64,000 bases of DNA from Augochlora pura (GCF_028453695.1 NC_135772.1:868001-932000); one strand, 5' to 3'; shown: positions 1 through 12,114, numbered from the stretch's first letter. Notes: generated from the letters alone by a model not told the origin. Numbers and translations are program-made.

Positions 1-161
1 AGGATATTGAGAAATATTGAGGAATATTGAGGAATTATCGAGAAATATCGAGAAATATTGAGGAATATTGAAGAATTATTTAGGAATATTAAGGATCAAT
101 TACTGTGAGGAATTATTGAGGAATATTGAGGAATTATTTAGGAATCATTAATCAAACGAGA
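1..161. repeat. AT-rich minisatellite, array edge at window start
   Basis: Degenerate tandem repeat built from GAGGAATATTGAGGAATTAT-like units, running off the left edge of the window. The reverse complement of the same repeat occurs at 7286-7562. Confidence 0.85.
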
Positions 162-959
162 TTCAATAAAGATCGAACAATGAACAGGATAGATCGCGAG
201 GAAGTAGAGTAACTTGAAGGACGTGGATTAGTTTCGTTGTTCTTAAGTTGTAATATTAAACTTTGTCTGATGAAAGAGGTATAAAGCGATACACAGTGTT
301 GCGGTGATTTTGGTATAAACATAATAGCTGATTTTCTAAGAAACTCAGATGAAACGAAGTCGGAAGAACGCAGAAGAAATGTAAATAGATGAGAAGCATT
401 GTAAATTACCGCGAAAAGGACACATAGCATGATCGATAACTCTTGCGCGAAGATTGTTGGCTACCTACGATCGGAGAAGATATAAAGATGGACCCAGGTA
501 TCTATAGTATGTTATATAAATAGCGCTATTTCGAATTGAATTGTCAAAGCATCCGATAATATAACTCAAAGAGAACAAAGTATTGCAAAATTTATTATAA
601 TCGAGTCGATGGGGAAAAATACAAATATGGACGCAGTTATCTATAGTATGTAACCGTAAAGAATAATACAAATAGTGCAATTTTGAACTGAATTGTCAAA
701 GCAACCGGTAATATAGCTCAACGAGAGAGAACGGAGTATTGCAAAATTTATTATAATCGATTCGTGGACTATCTTCGACTGGAAAAATACAAATATGTAC
801 GCAGCTATCTATAGTGTATAACTATAGTGTGTTAATACAAATAGCGCAATTTCAAAACATTGCAAAATTTATCATAATCGAATCGATGACTCCGCCGTAA
901 GAACATTAATAACTGTAAACACACAGCTGTGGTCAACGAACAATTTCCGTTTGCAACAA
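162..959. repeat. Intergenic DNA with three diverged 156-bp tandem copies
   Basis: From about 470 to 890 the sequence repeats itself: each copy ends in AAATTTATTATAATCGA (ends near 604, 760 and 881, the last with one change). The spacing is 156 bp, then a shortened 121 bp. Each copy carries CTATAGTATGT and ATTGTCAAAGCA blocks. No coding potential was recognised. Confidence 0.7.
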
Positions 960-1782
960 ATTCGATCCTCGCGCGGCAAGCTTAACCCACCCGAGTAGTT
1001 CCGCGGCTCGCAAAACTTCGACCACCGAGCAGCGCGTCGACGTTCGAAAGGATTGCAAACGAACCTCATCCCGATCCCTGTCCCGGGGACCGCGGCCTCC
1101 CGGATAAGAGAGGGCAGAACAATAAAGTCGAATGAAGCTATTCCGGGAGCAGGTAGCCCGAGCCCAGATAATGATATCGCGGCGAACAGTCTGGAACTGT
1201 TAGGCGTGCGCGCGCGATCCACGGCCGCGTTTCAATGTTCCGAAGCGTAGCGTTCCGCCGCGGCGGAGACCGCCGTTTATCCGCTCGCTCTCGTACCCCC
1301 GTGCGAGACAGGGGCCACGGCGAAAGAAGAGAACAGGAACTTCGGTAAATTGTAGTAATCGCGTGGCTGTCGGCTCGGTAACCACCGGTTGCGCGCGGAA
1401 AGTCAGCGCGCGATTTATCTCGCGACGCGGCGGGGTCACTAATCAACCATAGCCGGAACGAGCACAAAGCGAACATTAATTAACGAGAAGTGTCCGCGCG
1501 GGTCCGGGTCCGGCTCGTTTTCACCGGCCGGCGAAATACACGCGCGAATTGAGATTCAATTTCGTGCTCGCCCGGTGTTTCGCTCGGTTCTGCTCCGGGA
1601 TCGAGGGACCGTTTCGCGCCGGTTGCGATTATTGGACGCTGTTCGATGATTTTCGAAGCGAGGATAAATAGAAGCTAGTGGACCACAGTGAGTTTATTTC
1701 TGTGACTTTGTTAAGTGACTTCTTCGATCGGATTTTTCTTCCCCTTCGGTTCGACTTTTCTTCGTCTTCGTCTTCGGCTTGG
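960..1782. other. CpG-rich island upstream of a putative first exon
   Basis: GC- and CpG-rich stretch in otherwise AT-rich DNA, with overlapping open frames on both strands that look like chance products of GC content. It leads into the putative signal-peptide exon at 1783. A TATA-like GATAAATA (1663-1670) and an initiator-like CAGT (1686-1689) are present, but their spacing of about 22 bp is short for a core promoter. Promoter function is inference. Confidence 0.4.
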
Positions 1783-1829
1783 ATGGCAGCTTGGTGGACG
1801 ATTTTAATTGGATTCGCAACTGCTTGCAG
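1783..1829 (+). CDS. Putative first coding exon encoding a signal peptide
   Basis: ATG at 1783 opens 15 codons, MAAWWTILIGFATAC, plus two bases, then a consensus donor AG|GTATGTG at 1830. The peptide has the hydrophobic core and small-residue end of a signal peptide. The frame stays open upstream to 1678, and the ATG context is not strong (T at -3, G at +4). It sits at the downstream edge of a CpG-rich island, as first exons in insects often do. A possible next exon, 3787-3817, would keep the frame. I do not recognise the protein. A chance open frame next to a chance donor cannot be excluded. Confidence 0.4.
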
Positions 1830-1878
1830 GTATGTGCGAGTTTTATATATTTTAAAATAAATCTGGGATGTTGTAGAG

Positions 1879-2195
1879 CAGGGCTTCTTAAAATTTTGTC
1901 ATTCACGACCCCATTTATGATTGCGAGTTTCTTGACAACCCCATACAAATATAAAAGAAAAATAAATTAATATTTTTGATGATTTATTTATTAGGTAACA
2001 ATATACATATACATATGAAAATATATAGTTTTAGAATTCGTTTTGAAACATACAAAAATCTAAAATTAAAAATTGCACAAAAAATTATAAAATTGTATTT
2101 ATTATAGTTTCAAAAATAAAAGTGGATTCTGGTCGCAGAATTTTGCTACGCGACCCCATTTGGGGTCGTGGCGACCCATAGTTTAAGAAGCCCTG
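1879..2195. mobile_element. Non-autonomous hAT element (MITE) with 8-bp TSD
   Basis: The element starts CAGGGCTTCTTAAA and ends with its reverse complement TTTAAGAAGCCCTG; the match resumes further in at ACGACCCCA. It is flanked by a perfect 8-bp direct repeat TTGTAGAG (1871-1878 and 2196-2203). An 8-bp duplication with CAGGG termini is diagnostic of the hAT superfamily. At 317 bp with no transposase frame it depends on another copy. It lies 50 bp into the predicted intron after the 1783 exon. Confidence 0.92.
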
Positions 2196-2203
2196 TTGTA
2201 GAG

Positions 2204-3400
2204 GAATGTAATATATCGGCGATTTGTAGATATTGCTAGAAATCAATTTGTAGAAAGGTTGCTAGTATAGTGAATTGGAAACATGTCCGGGTACTGAGGT
2301 ACGTTTCACTTTGACGCTATGTACTTTCGTTATTTATATATAATATGAGTTCGAAATTGTTGATTTTGATGGATTATTTATTAATTTATAAATGTGTAAC
2401 GATCGTTAGTTTGTCTTAAAACATTGAGTATGGCACCCCTTGTTTATCACGCTCCAGAAACATTTTATATGGTGCATGTATGCACATTTTTAATTCGGAT
2501 TTGGTATTATATTTACATAAATTATTCTGAAATATTTTATTTACGGGCGAATGACCAGTGGGCAATGTGTTAATATACGTACGCTCATACACAAAAATAT
2601 TCGAACACTTATATTTCTAACATTCATTTATAATATTATTATATATACATTAAGTTATTATTATATATAAAATTATTATGTATACATTAAGTTAATCAAA
2701 TATGTCTTTAATTTAACTTAAAGTACAATAAATTGAAATAAGTTTTAATTCGTCCACTCTATAATTATTAAAGATATAAACTATTATTACACATCTCTTC
2801 GTAAAATAGAAATTTTACGCATTAATTGCAAAATATAATAACCGAGTGCAGCTTGATCCTTTCTTTCAAATAATTTTAGTAATTTTAAATTAGTGCACCA
2901 ACGTTTTTACATTCTTGTTTCACATTTAACACGCAGACTTTCTCCGCAAATGCATAAAATCCGTAACCTAATTAGAACTAATATATTTATTAGCGTATTC
3001 ATTTTACATTTCCGTTGATTTATAGCAAAATTGGATAATTTCAGTAGATTGTAGAAAGCTCTTAGCAACTTACAAATATTAATCCGTTATTTTCAATCCT
3101 TAAAAATAATTACAGAAACAAATGTCTATTCAAATTTCGATTTAATTTCTATTTAATTTCGATTCCTTAAAATCGACAATGAGAGTTCCTATTTTGCATA
3201 AAAATTTGCGATTTACTAATAAATTATCGGTCAAATCTTTTAAAACAAATGTAGTATCATTATAGCAAACGTCGCTAATTATAAATACAGTCGTTAACGA
3301 AAATTTAACATTTTGCAACGTTTTGAATCGCCGCGTTCGTCAAAATAACAAATAATCCGCGATTTCGATGACAAGATTAGCATTTTAGATTGAAACAATT
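2204..3400. other. AT-rich intergenic or intronic DNA
   Basis: No gene is visible. GAATGACCAGTGGGCAATGTG followed by TTAA at about 2549-2573 is a degraded right end of the CACTTTACCGACCGG family of TTAA elements described at 21272. Confidence 0.5.
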
Positions 3401-3850
3401 TCAAAAAATTGAGTATTTTCAAAGGGCACTTAAAAGGCGAAGGAAAGAAGGGCATGCTAAGGAATGCGCCGTCGCTGATGTTAACGCGAGCCGATCGTTG
3501 TTCGTCGAGCGACATAGCCGAAAAATCGCATGATCGCTCGATCGACGACATTCTTTCGCGAGGTGAAAGCGTCGCCGTGTTTGTCGGACGGGCGCGATGA
3601 TTTATGAAAACGGGGAACGTACTAATTACTCGTTCGTGTGATCCATCGTAGGACGTCGTCGTCGTCGTCGTCGTCGGGAGGCGAATCCGCTTGCACACGA
3701 AGCTGAAAGGGGACCGGTTGTCCCGTTGACGAACGCTTCCCTCGCGTGTCCGTGATGAGAAACTCCAGCTTGCGTTGATTCCGCAGCAATGAAAGAGATC
3801 AGCCGCCTGTTGCTCGGGTGAGTACCTATATTTTCTGTAAAATAACAAAA
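3401..3850. other. GC-rich segment with a possible 31-nt exon (3787-3817, +)
   Basis: CCGCAG| precedes 31 nt that end in CGG|GTGAGTACC. If joined to 1829 the phase-2 junction gives AGC then ten open codons (SNERDQPPVAR), and the next intron would be phase 0. The acceptor has a weak pyrimidine tract, so this is speculative. A (GTC)n run lies at 3655-3677. A 184-codon open frame on the minus strand across this segment matches nothing I know. Confidence 0.2.
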
Positions 3851-3984
3851 TTTTTTGTTTATGTCATTCCTCTTTGCAAATCTTTAACAGACAGACTATC
3901 TCCGGGTCACAGATCAAGCTATAGTTACGTATAGTCGACGCACTGAAAATCGCCCATCATTAGTTTTGTTTATAGAATATTTCT

Positions 3985-4621
3985 TATGAACAAATAACTG
4001 CTATAATTTAGATAGAAATATTCTACGTACTTTGTTTATTGATTTCATGTACGAGATAATGTACAGTTTTTTTATGAAAATTAATGTTTTCAGTGATATC
4101 TACGAAGCGAAGGTTATAATAAAAGTCGACCGCCTGTAGCATTCTAAGATTTACTAAACTAAAAAATATTTTTGTTCGTAGAACTTGAACATTTTGTTGT
4201 TCTTTTTTGTTTTGTTTACAATAAGATTTTTGTTTAAGTATCGTTTTAAAATATACTGCACTGTAGTTCGATATTTCTTTGCCATTTTTGCAAATTTTTG
4301 CAATTCTCTTTAGAAAATTCTTTGATTATAATAGAATACAAGTTTCCATTCTCCAAAACGCTTAAAACATGCACTGGAACTTAATCTGACACTTAATAAA
4401 GAAGGTAACATTAAAAAACAATTTACAATATATTTTTTAGTTTAGCAAATCTTGGAATGCTACAGGTGGTTGAATTTTAGTGTGACCTGCGTTTCGTAGG
4501 TGTCATTAAAACATTAACTTTACTATGTTTTTATAAGAAACTGTATATTACATTATACATGAAATTGTGAAATAAACTACGTGGAGTAGTTTTATATAAT
4601 TTGTAACGGTTACTTGTTTAT
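3985..4621. mobile_element. Foldback-type element with about 190-bp inverted arms
   Basis: The left arm (about 3985-4175) is matched in reverse complement by the right arm (about 4428-4621) along its whole length with scattered differences. For example TGTAGCATTCTAAGATTTAC near 4135 faces an antiparallel partner near 4443-4462. The spacer is about 250 bp and AT-rich with no open frame. This is typical of foldback elements or long-TIR MITEs. Boundaries are approximate and no clear target duplication was found. Confidence 0.7.
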
Positions 4622-5511
4622 TAAAATTAACCTAAAAGCAAAACTAGAAAATATATGGTGCTGGACAATTTTCAATGCGACCGGCTGTAGATCTAATAAA
4701 AAAATATCCATACATACATATACATTCTATATGAATAATACAGGTACTCTACATTTTAGTATAGTCCTATATAAGCGATGTATAAGTCGTTATACATCAG
4801 AAAAGAAGAACACAATTAAATCTTGTTAATTTATAAGGTTCCTTGAATTTTTAAAATATGTACACGTCGTCGATGCCTAAAGATCAATGGTTCAGTAATA
4901 ATAATAATAATAATTAGTAATAATTTCAGAAATAAAATAAATGTGTCGACTTTAACAAATAGTAAATTGATTACGTTTTTAGTAAATAATAGAAATGCAT
5001 TTGTAATAAAATACCGAGTCCCTCAAGTTAAAAAAAGATGCGCGTGTCCCACATCGATTTTAATTAATTTCAATATTATTCTATTTTACCACAGCTTCTT
5101 GTTAACAAAGATGCAGTTTACAAATAAAATTCTTCGTATCAGTTTTCATGTCAGAAGCTTCTTTGTCGAGTGCCATTTGATATTTTTTCATGTCCAGATT
5201 AATAAACTATATCGACCATGATTTACACTGATTTAACCTATAAAAAATCATCTAGAAGTCTTAAAATCGTATACCCGGTGTCCTCTAAATATTCATAATG
5301 GGTGAAAGGCGCTAACTAAATAAGGACTTTGGCAGTAATGATAGCGATGACTACACGCAAGAAGTAGATCGTGAGTTCTATAAATTAGAGGAAAAGGATG
5401 ACACAAATTATTTTGTTAACGATATCGCAAGAAACAAATTTGAAAAATTGTTAAAAGTAAGTAACAGTTAAAGAACTGATCTTTAAAGTAAATTTCAAAT
5501 ATAACACTCAA
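4622..5511. other. AT-rich intergenic DNA
   Basis: No supported gene. A short AAT-triplet run lies near 4898-4912. Confidence 0.5.
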
Positions 5512-5808
5512 CCCTTTGCAGTCGGAGCCATTTTAACCGGAAATGCAAAATATTTTTCCAGACTTATAGTGTTTCCATTTCATATAATTTAGTGCATTTT
5601 ATACATTATGGAATCGAATTTTGTGCAACAATTTACAGCTCTTAACAATTTTTTGAATATAAGTAAATTTGATGATAATTATTTTGAAACGTGGTATGGC
5701 AATTTTTAGCGGCGCCTTAGAGTCGCCACTCGACCGCAAAGGGTTAAAAAAAACAGTTGGGAGTTGCTGGTAACAAAATTGAGAAACAAAAATTCGAAGT
5801 GCAAAGGG
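5512..5808. mobile_element. TTAA-type MITE, family CCCTTTGCACTCGA, plus an extra right end
   Basis: CCCTTTGCAGTCGGAGCC starts at 5512 after TCAA (a decayed TTAA), and CGACCGCAAAGGG ends at 5743 before TTAA. A second right terminus, TTCGAAGTGCAAAGGG, ends at 5808 with another TTAA, so a partial second copy lies directly alongside. Inside, AGAGTCGCCACTCGA near the right end is shared with copies at 22171 and 40452. No coding frame. TTAA targets with CCC termini point to piggyBac-like elements. Confidence 0.75.
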
Positions 5809-5812
5809 TTAA

Positions 5813-6169
5813 CATAGTCTCTAACAGTCAATTTCATTTCGGATACCAAGATCAAGATATTGATTATATTATTTGACAGTGTTCAATGTTTAATAATAGC
5901 AACGAAACTCTCCACAAAGACTTTATTAACGATTTAGCAATAAGTAGTCTATAAATCGGCTTTCTATCCTGATTAATAACCTGTGAATCGGATGTCATGG
6001 CAACCAATAATTTGCCATCTATTATTGAGGTACTATTATATAATCTTCAAAATATCAGATATTTTTCTCGATGAATAAAATAAATAAAATAGATAAAATA
6101 AATATTGTTTAATACCAATGTTATGAAAACATAGAAATGTTTATTGTTGAATGACCGGTCGGTAAAGTG
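5813..6169. mobile_element. Partial TTAA element, family CACTTTACCGACCGG
   Basis: ATGACCGGTCGGTAAAGTG followed by TTAA (6170-6173) is the right terminus. Further inside, ATGGCAACCAATAATTTGCC (near 5997-6017) matches, in reverse complement, the copy at 25383-25601. The left end is not clear and may be lost. Confidence 0.55.
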
Positions 6170-6173
6170 TTAA

Positions 6174-6899
6174 AAAATGTTACCATCCCCCATATATCAT
6201 GAGTCATTTTCTATATGAAAGCCTCTAATTTCTTCCTTAATATCAATTTTTAAATTTATAAGAAACCTAGATCTATACGTATAATTTATAGCATGTTAAG
6301 TCACTGTTACTATACTGATAAGTTTACTTACTATACTGATATAATGTATACTAATTACTTTTTCGCTGTGAACCCATGCTGAATTTTAGCAGTGTAATAA
6401 ATAAAAAATATACAAGACTTATTATAATTATTAAAAGGGAAATGATATTATCGTCTAATTTAAATTTCTTGCAATTAACGTAGACAACATTTATTTCGCA
6501 TTAATCACACGATAACTCAGGACCAGACAATTTTTGTTTCCCTTATTGTCTTTATGTACTTTTGTTTCTAGACTTTGATAACAGAACAATTCATTTTTCT
6601 TCCCATGTAGAAGAATTAATAACATTCATATTTAGCAAATCTGTATTACAAGATCTCCCGTCATTTTATTTCAGCTGACTATTTCTTCCGCGTTTCATTT
6701 GTTCAATTAACAGTAATCTTTTTATTCATTTTATTTATTTCAAATACACTCCTCGCATTTTTGCTTGAGAATCTACAACAATACTATGCAATGTAAAATA
6801 CAATACTATACAACTTAAAATAACAGTAATCTTAATAATTCCCCTAAAACAGAAAAGTATCTTAAGTTAACGTTAATATCTACTCTACTTATATAATAT
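6174..6899. other. AT-rich intergenic DNA
   Basis: No supported gene or clear repeat boundary. Confidence 0.5.
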
Positions 6900-7185
6900 T
6901 ATAATAACATTGCAATATTATTATGGTTTTCGCTGTTAAACCATGCCGTCTTTTTCGCAGCGCAACAAATAAATTGAGAAACCTTGACGCAAGTCGAGTT
7001 CTTGTTTTTCCGCGTTCACGCGATTTCCCCATAAACACCGGCCGAGATCCATTCGTACGTATCGCGTGGCGGCGGCCACAGGAGGGAATCGGCCACTTAT
7101 TTCCATGGGCAGCCCGGTGACTTTTTTTCTCGGAGCCGCGCGAAGGTAGGAGGACGGAACGGGGTCCTCGTTTCGCCGTCTCTGC
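6900..7185. other. Short GC-rich segment cut by an assembly gap
   Basis: CpG-rich from about 6990 up to the gap. The open frames here run into N or end by chance. No assignment. Confidence 0.4.
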
Positions 7186-7285
7186 NNNNNNNNNNNNNNN
7201 NNNNNNNNNNNNNNNNNNNNNNNNNNNNNNNNNNNNNNNNNNNNNNNNNNNNNNNNNNNNNNNNNNNNNNNNNNNNNNNNNNNNN
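7186..7285. other. Assembly gap (100 N)
   Basis: Exactly 100 N, probably a gap of unknown size. Its right flank is a tandem array, which probably explains the break. Confidence 0.95.
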
Positions 7286-7562
7286 ATCCTTAATATTCCT
7301 AAATAATTGATCCTTAATATTCCTAAATAATTCTTCAATATTTATCAATATTTCTCGATAATTCCTCAATATTCCTCAATATTTATCAATATTCTTCAAT
7401 AACTCCCTAATATTCCTCAATAATTGATCCTCAATAATTCCTCAATAATTCCTCAATAACTCCTTAATATTTCTCAATAACTCCTTAATATTTCTCAATG
7501 ATTCTTCAATCATTCTTTAATATTCCTGAATATTCCTCAATAATTCCTCAATATTTCTCAAG
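7286..7562. repeat. AT-rich minisatellite, opposite orientation to 1-161
   Basis: Units such as CCTCAATAATTCCTCAATAT repeated with variation. This is the reverse complement of the array at the window start. Confidence 0.85.
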
Positions 7563-8820
7563 TTTATGTCAAGACTATAGACAAAGTAATTGATCAAGTT
7601 CCATTTAATCGTCGCTTCCCATACCAAAGACGAACAGCGTTTATCCTTTTACCGCTTCGACTCCTAACTGCATCGACTCCAGATATCCTGGACAACGTCC
7701 GTCCCCATAAAAACCACTTTCAACCGGAATCTAGCGACCGAACTAGCCCTTACGCGCTTGCAAATGCAGGTATTACAGGTAGCTCAAGCTCCGTCTTCGC
7801 TCGATTAACGACACTGAAAACAGTTCACGATCGTATCAAGCGTCCAACAGTTGATTCCACGCGGAAAGGTGAGTCACGGTTAATCAGTCGCGACTTGTTA
7901 CAGGTGATCGGTACGCGAAAGGTAAGCGGCGCGCGGACGCCGAGAGGCGTTTATTGGTAGGTCCGCGGCGAGAAATTAAGGGCGACGGCCGGAGAAGAGA
8001 GGAGACCGGCGACGAAACCGTTCACGTTTCGGAGTCGGCGCTCGGCCGGATGATAATTGGGCCCCGGTTTCCAGCCACTGTTTCTTTGATAACAGGTTCT
8101 CCGGTATCCACCGGAGTGCGCGCACCGGAGAGTTTCGCCGGCGCGACCGTGTCGCGCGCGCATGCGTTCATCCTTTCCGCGCGGGGACACGTCTCCGCTT
8201 CTTTGAGAGGTCGTAAAGATAATGCCCACATCGCCAGCCGGCGGCAAACAGACCGGAACGGAAAATTTATCCGGATTCTATTTGAATGGAGATCGTTCGC
8301 GACGATTAATTAATCCGCCGGCTGCATCGGACTCGGCTATCATGGGGGCTCTGAATTACCCATTACCTTCTCCTCCGGCCAACCCCCTCCCGCCCGGTGC
8401 GCCGCCACGCACCCGGCCCGTCTCCGCGCCTACCCCCTCCCCACGGCCTCTATCCCGTACCATCGGCAAGCCGGTCCACGTCGGCGGATGTTAACCCTTC
8501 CGAAAACAGCTCCGGCGAAACGGTTTTAAATAATTAGTTCGGTTAGCGTGAATCTTGCTTATTTGCGCGCCGTTTATCCTTGCGGTCGTGTCCGGTCCGC
8601 CCGGGATACGCGCGCTACGCCGTTTAACGCGGCGCGATTCAATTTTGCCAGGCAATTACCGAACGGGCCGGCCCGGGCCGGTTCGCAGGCTTTTATTTCT
8701 GCAACGGAAGGCTGCGTGACCCGCAACTACGGTCTTCTTCGGCAGGTTGAGGATGATGGTGTGCAGGTGTGGTGGTTTGTTTCGAGGAATGTTTATGGGG
8801 TTGAATTGGTTCTAGGAAGT
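7563..8820. other. CpG-rich island without identified gene
   Basis: GC- and CpG-rich from about 7900 to 8750, with overlapping open frames of 70-120 codons on both strands, none recognisable. Such islands in insect genomes often mark promoters or conserved regulatory DNA. No start codon with a convincing donor was found. Confidence 0.4.
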
Positions 8821-10612
8821 TGATAACGCGATTGGTGAACTTTGCTGCGAGTTTTAATAGTTTTTAGATGTTTGTGATATTTAACAAGTTCAACGCCGAC
8901 AATCGATCACTAAAAGCCCCACATAGTTAAAGCAGTTTAATCAATGAAATCGAAACTAGAAAATTAATATTTATCATAGGGGGCGGTATTAGAAATCTTT
9001 CGCATCCGAAACATTTTAGTCAAATTCAATTTATTCAAACATGTTACAATAAAAATGAATTTTCAAGATTAGTCAGAAATGATTGTCAGCCATATTTGGG
9101 CGAAGATCGGCGTTCAATGCGTTAAACTCTCAACTGTGGATGGCGGGTGGTAATTTTATATTTTAGAACAAGAATACTTCTACTATGATTTCTGTCAAAA
9201 TGTGTATGAATTATATTCATAAGTTTCGCTCGTTTTAGGATAATTCTAGGACAATAAAATTTATTTTAAAATATATTAATATTTTTTATATATATTGATA
9301 TATTGATTATAAAATATATTGATGGAAAAATACAACATTAACCTCAAAGACACCCCCCTGCATCGGACAACCTTCATAATGACGACCTCAATAAAAAACA
9401 AAGAATAGTACATATCGAAAATGCTGATTTTTGCCTCGTAGATACTCCATTTCCAACCCTAAAAAATCATGGAAAATTAAATCAAAGATTAATTCAATCC
9501 TCTCCAGTTACGATGAGTAGAAGTTTTCCTACGTTTCCTTGGATATTCATATATTGTTGAAAAGAGAACAGAATTTTAGTCGAACTTGAAAGAGCAGAAT
9601 AACAGTCGTACTCAACTGGTTATTACTATAAGTCTCTATTTCGAGTTATACTCGTTAAAGTACGGGCAAGGGGTTAAGAGAGTGTCGGCGAGAACTCTAT
9701 GGGCCAGCATCGTAAATGTTGTCCTCGGCTTCTACCTGCGCGGTTTTATACGTAGACAATCGTACAGCGATTAGACCCGCTTTTGTTGGGAAATCGTCCT
9801 AACGAGGTGGACCACGCAACCTTCTCTCGCGCGCACTGGATTCCTGAAAAGTAAATCGCGCTCGTCTTTGCGCCGCGCGCTTCCTTGCTTCTCCTAGGAG
9901 GCTGCACGGCGCGCCGTTGCGTACACTGATCTGTCCAATGAATGAATACCCCCCGAAGATAAACATTTATCATTGGACCACGGATTTTATGCATTCGCGA
10001 CAAAAATGGGTAGATCGAATACAAGACCGTGGAAACGTTGGAAGAATTTCAGAACATTGTAACATTATTTTCAAGTTATTACGATTATTAAAATGGGAAA
10101 GGCTTATTATGTAGTTTAAATTTCCTGAAACTAACGAAGACAATTTTTATTTTGCATAAAGTTCCACGGTCTAGGAAATCTTTGTCATATTAATATTGTG
10201 GCGCTATTGGAGTGTTAAAATGTAGTTAAATTAAGTGTACTGCAAATGTGTTGCAATTACGGAAAAAAAGTTCATCTTTAAATTTCTGGAACGGCTTCAA
10301 CTATGAAAAAGATAAATGCACTACATACTATGCTCTTTTAAAGCACACAGCATTTGTATTATAAAATTGATTGTTCATTGGATATTTTGAAAGTTGCAGG
10401 AGGTACGCAAGTTGCGTGGACCAACCTGTTTATTTCAATAAAAGTAAATTTGAAAAGCAAGTTGAAAATTAGATAGAATGGGCGAGAAATAATTGTAAAA
10501 AATAGTGTGATCTAACTTGCGAGTTAGAAGTATTGGATTATAAGTCTCCTGGAACAACGCGAACACTTTTGATTGTAAATATAAATAGCTATTTTCATAT
10601 ATTTTTTCTATA
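8821..10612. other. Intergenic DNA, mixed composition
   Basis: No supported gene. TATCGAAAATGCTGATTTTTG (near 9415-9435) recurs in similar form at 37279, so an old dispersed repeat is present. 9680-9940 is moderately GC-rich. Confidence 0.4.
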
Positions 10613-10616
10613 TTAA

Positions 10617-10858
10617 CCCTTTGCACTCGAGCGGTGACTCTGAGGCACCGCTAAAATTGTTCTACCACGTTCCAAGGTCATTTTTATACCAACAAAGCTT
10701 GGATTTAAAAAATTGTTAGGTTATGTCAGGTTATTGGTAGGAGTAGCAAGAATCAATTTTGTATGCATAAAAGTGCATTTTGTTGCACAGAATTGGAATA
10801 GTATGAATCAGAAATATTATTTCGGATTTACAGTTAAAATCGCTTCGAGTGCAAAGGG
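10617..10858. mobile_element. Complete TTAA-type MITE, family CCCTTTGCACTCGA
   Basis: The element is flanked by TTAA at 10613-10616 and 10859-10862. It starts CCCTTTGCACTCGAGCGG and ends TTCGAGTGCAAAGGG, giving a 14-bp perfect TIR. It is 242 bp long with no open frame. It has inserted into the 37-bp minisatellite that continues on its right side, which dates the insertion after the array arose. Confidence 0.85.
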
Positions 10859-10862
10859 TTAA

Positions 10863-10985
10863 TATAAATAGTTATTTTCGTGTATTTTTTCTATATTAAT
10901 ATAGATAGTTATTTTCATATATTTTTTCTATATTAATATAGATAGTTATTTTCATATATTTTTTCTATATTAATATATTTAGATT
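10863..10985. repeat. 37-bp minisatellite interrupted by the MITE at 10617
   Basis: About three copies of TATTTTTTCTATATTAATAT-containing units. A further copy lies left of the MITE at 10575-10612. Confidence 0.8.
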
Positions 10986-11580
10986 ACAAATTGAAGTTGT
11001 ATAATAATATTTTAACAATATAGCATTCGAATTGCTTGGTGTACACGGTGTGCAGTAACTGGTATGTATATTTTTTCACCAATGAAGATTATGAAACGCA
11101 CATGAAAATGGAACTTAACAAGATCAAATTAAATTTAATAACTGTTTTAAGACATTGTAAAAGATTAAGGAAATATAGAGTAAAGAACGATCTAAGATAT
11201 ATTGTAAGATATAATAATAGAATAATGAACACTGTTCTCCAACGAAGTTTTCGTGCGAATTCGATTGAAATATTCATTATAAGTGTAATAATGTAAAATA
11301 TGTTAAGACCCAATTTGTAATGAAAGGATATATTTTACATTAAATTATTTTTTACTTACTGCACTATTCTTTTTATAGCACAGAAAGAAGAAGATTATGT
11401 ACTGTCTCAGAGATATTTTCCGCATATATTAATATATTTTTGTTACAAATTTCAGTTGTATAATAATATTTTAATAATATAGCATTCGAATTGGTCGGTG
11501 TGTAGTAACTCACGCGCGAACACGTTAACAGAACACAATAATTATCTCGGCAACGAGGTGTCTCGACGAAAGGTCGCCGG
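10986..11580. repeat. Direct repeat pair about 460 bp apart
   Basis: GTTGTATAATAATATTTTAA followed by an ATATAGCATTCGAATTG block occurs at about 10997 and again at about 11455. The sequence between is AT-rich and holds only small chance frames. Confidence 0.6.
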
Positions 11581-12110
11581 GCAATTTCTGAAAACATCTG
11601 TCAAACACGCCGCGCGCGTGCGCCATTGCTCACCCCGTAGATCAACTTTTCCTAAACATATTTGAGAATTTAATTATCCCGCGTAAATTAGCAGGTACGC
11701 CGGCAGGGAACGCGAGCATTTTAATCCTATATAAATCAAACCGATCCGTCGGTCGGCGTGTAATTAGCGGTTCATTAACGATGTTAATTTATTGGCCTAC
11801 TTATTGCAAGCCGGCCCCCGGCTTGCTGTACCAGTTTAGATTGCTTCATAGCGTTCGCTGCCGGTTCAGACTCGTCTCAGACGGAAACGTTTCTCCATTT
11901 TTTCCGTTCCGTAACGCCGGGCATATATCTTTATCACGTTCATTCAACATTTCGATAGTTCAACTTGCGCCGCGAGGATATCGCATAGCGCGAAAAGTAA
12001 AAAGAGAAATTTATTTTAGTTTTATCAAATTTTAAGTATTCGAAATTGTAAATTATATACTATAGTGTTGATAGATTTATGACAGTGTAGTTTTTAATTT
12101 GTTCTACGAA
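11581..12110. other. Moderately GC-rich segment with a TATA-like site
   Basis: CTATATAAATC at about 11728 is followed 50 bp later by an ATG (11781) that opens 84 codons (MLIYWPTYCKPAPG...). The product is not recognised, there is no initiator at the expected distance and no donor, so it is not called as a gene. Confidence 0.25.
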
Positions 12111-12114
12111 TTAT

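Noticed and set aside
3294..3848. 184-codon frame on the minus strand
   Set aside because: Includes a translated (GTC)n run, lacks any recognisable domain, and its overlap with GC-rich sequence explains its length.
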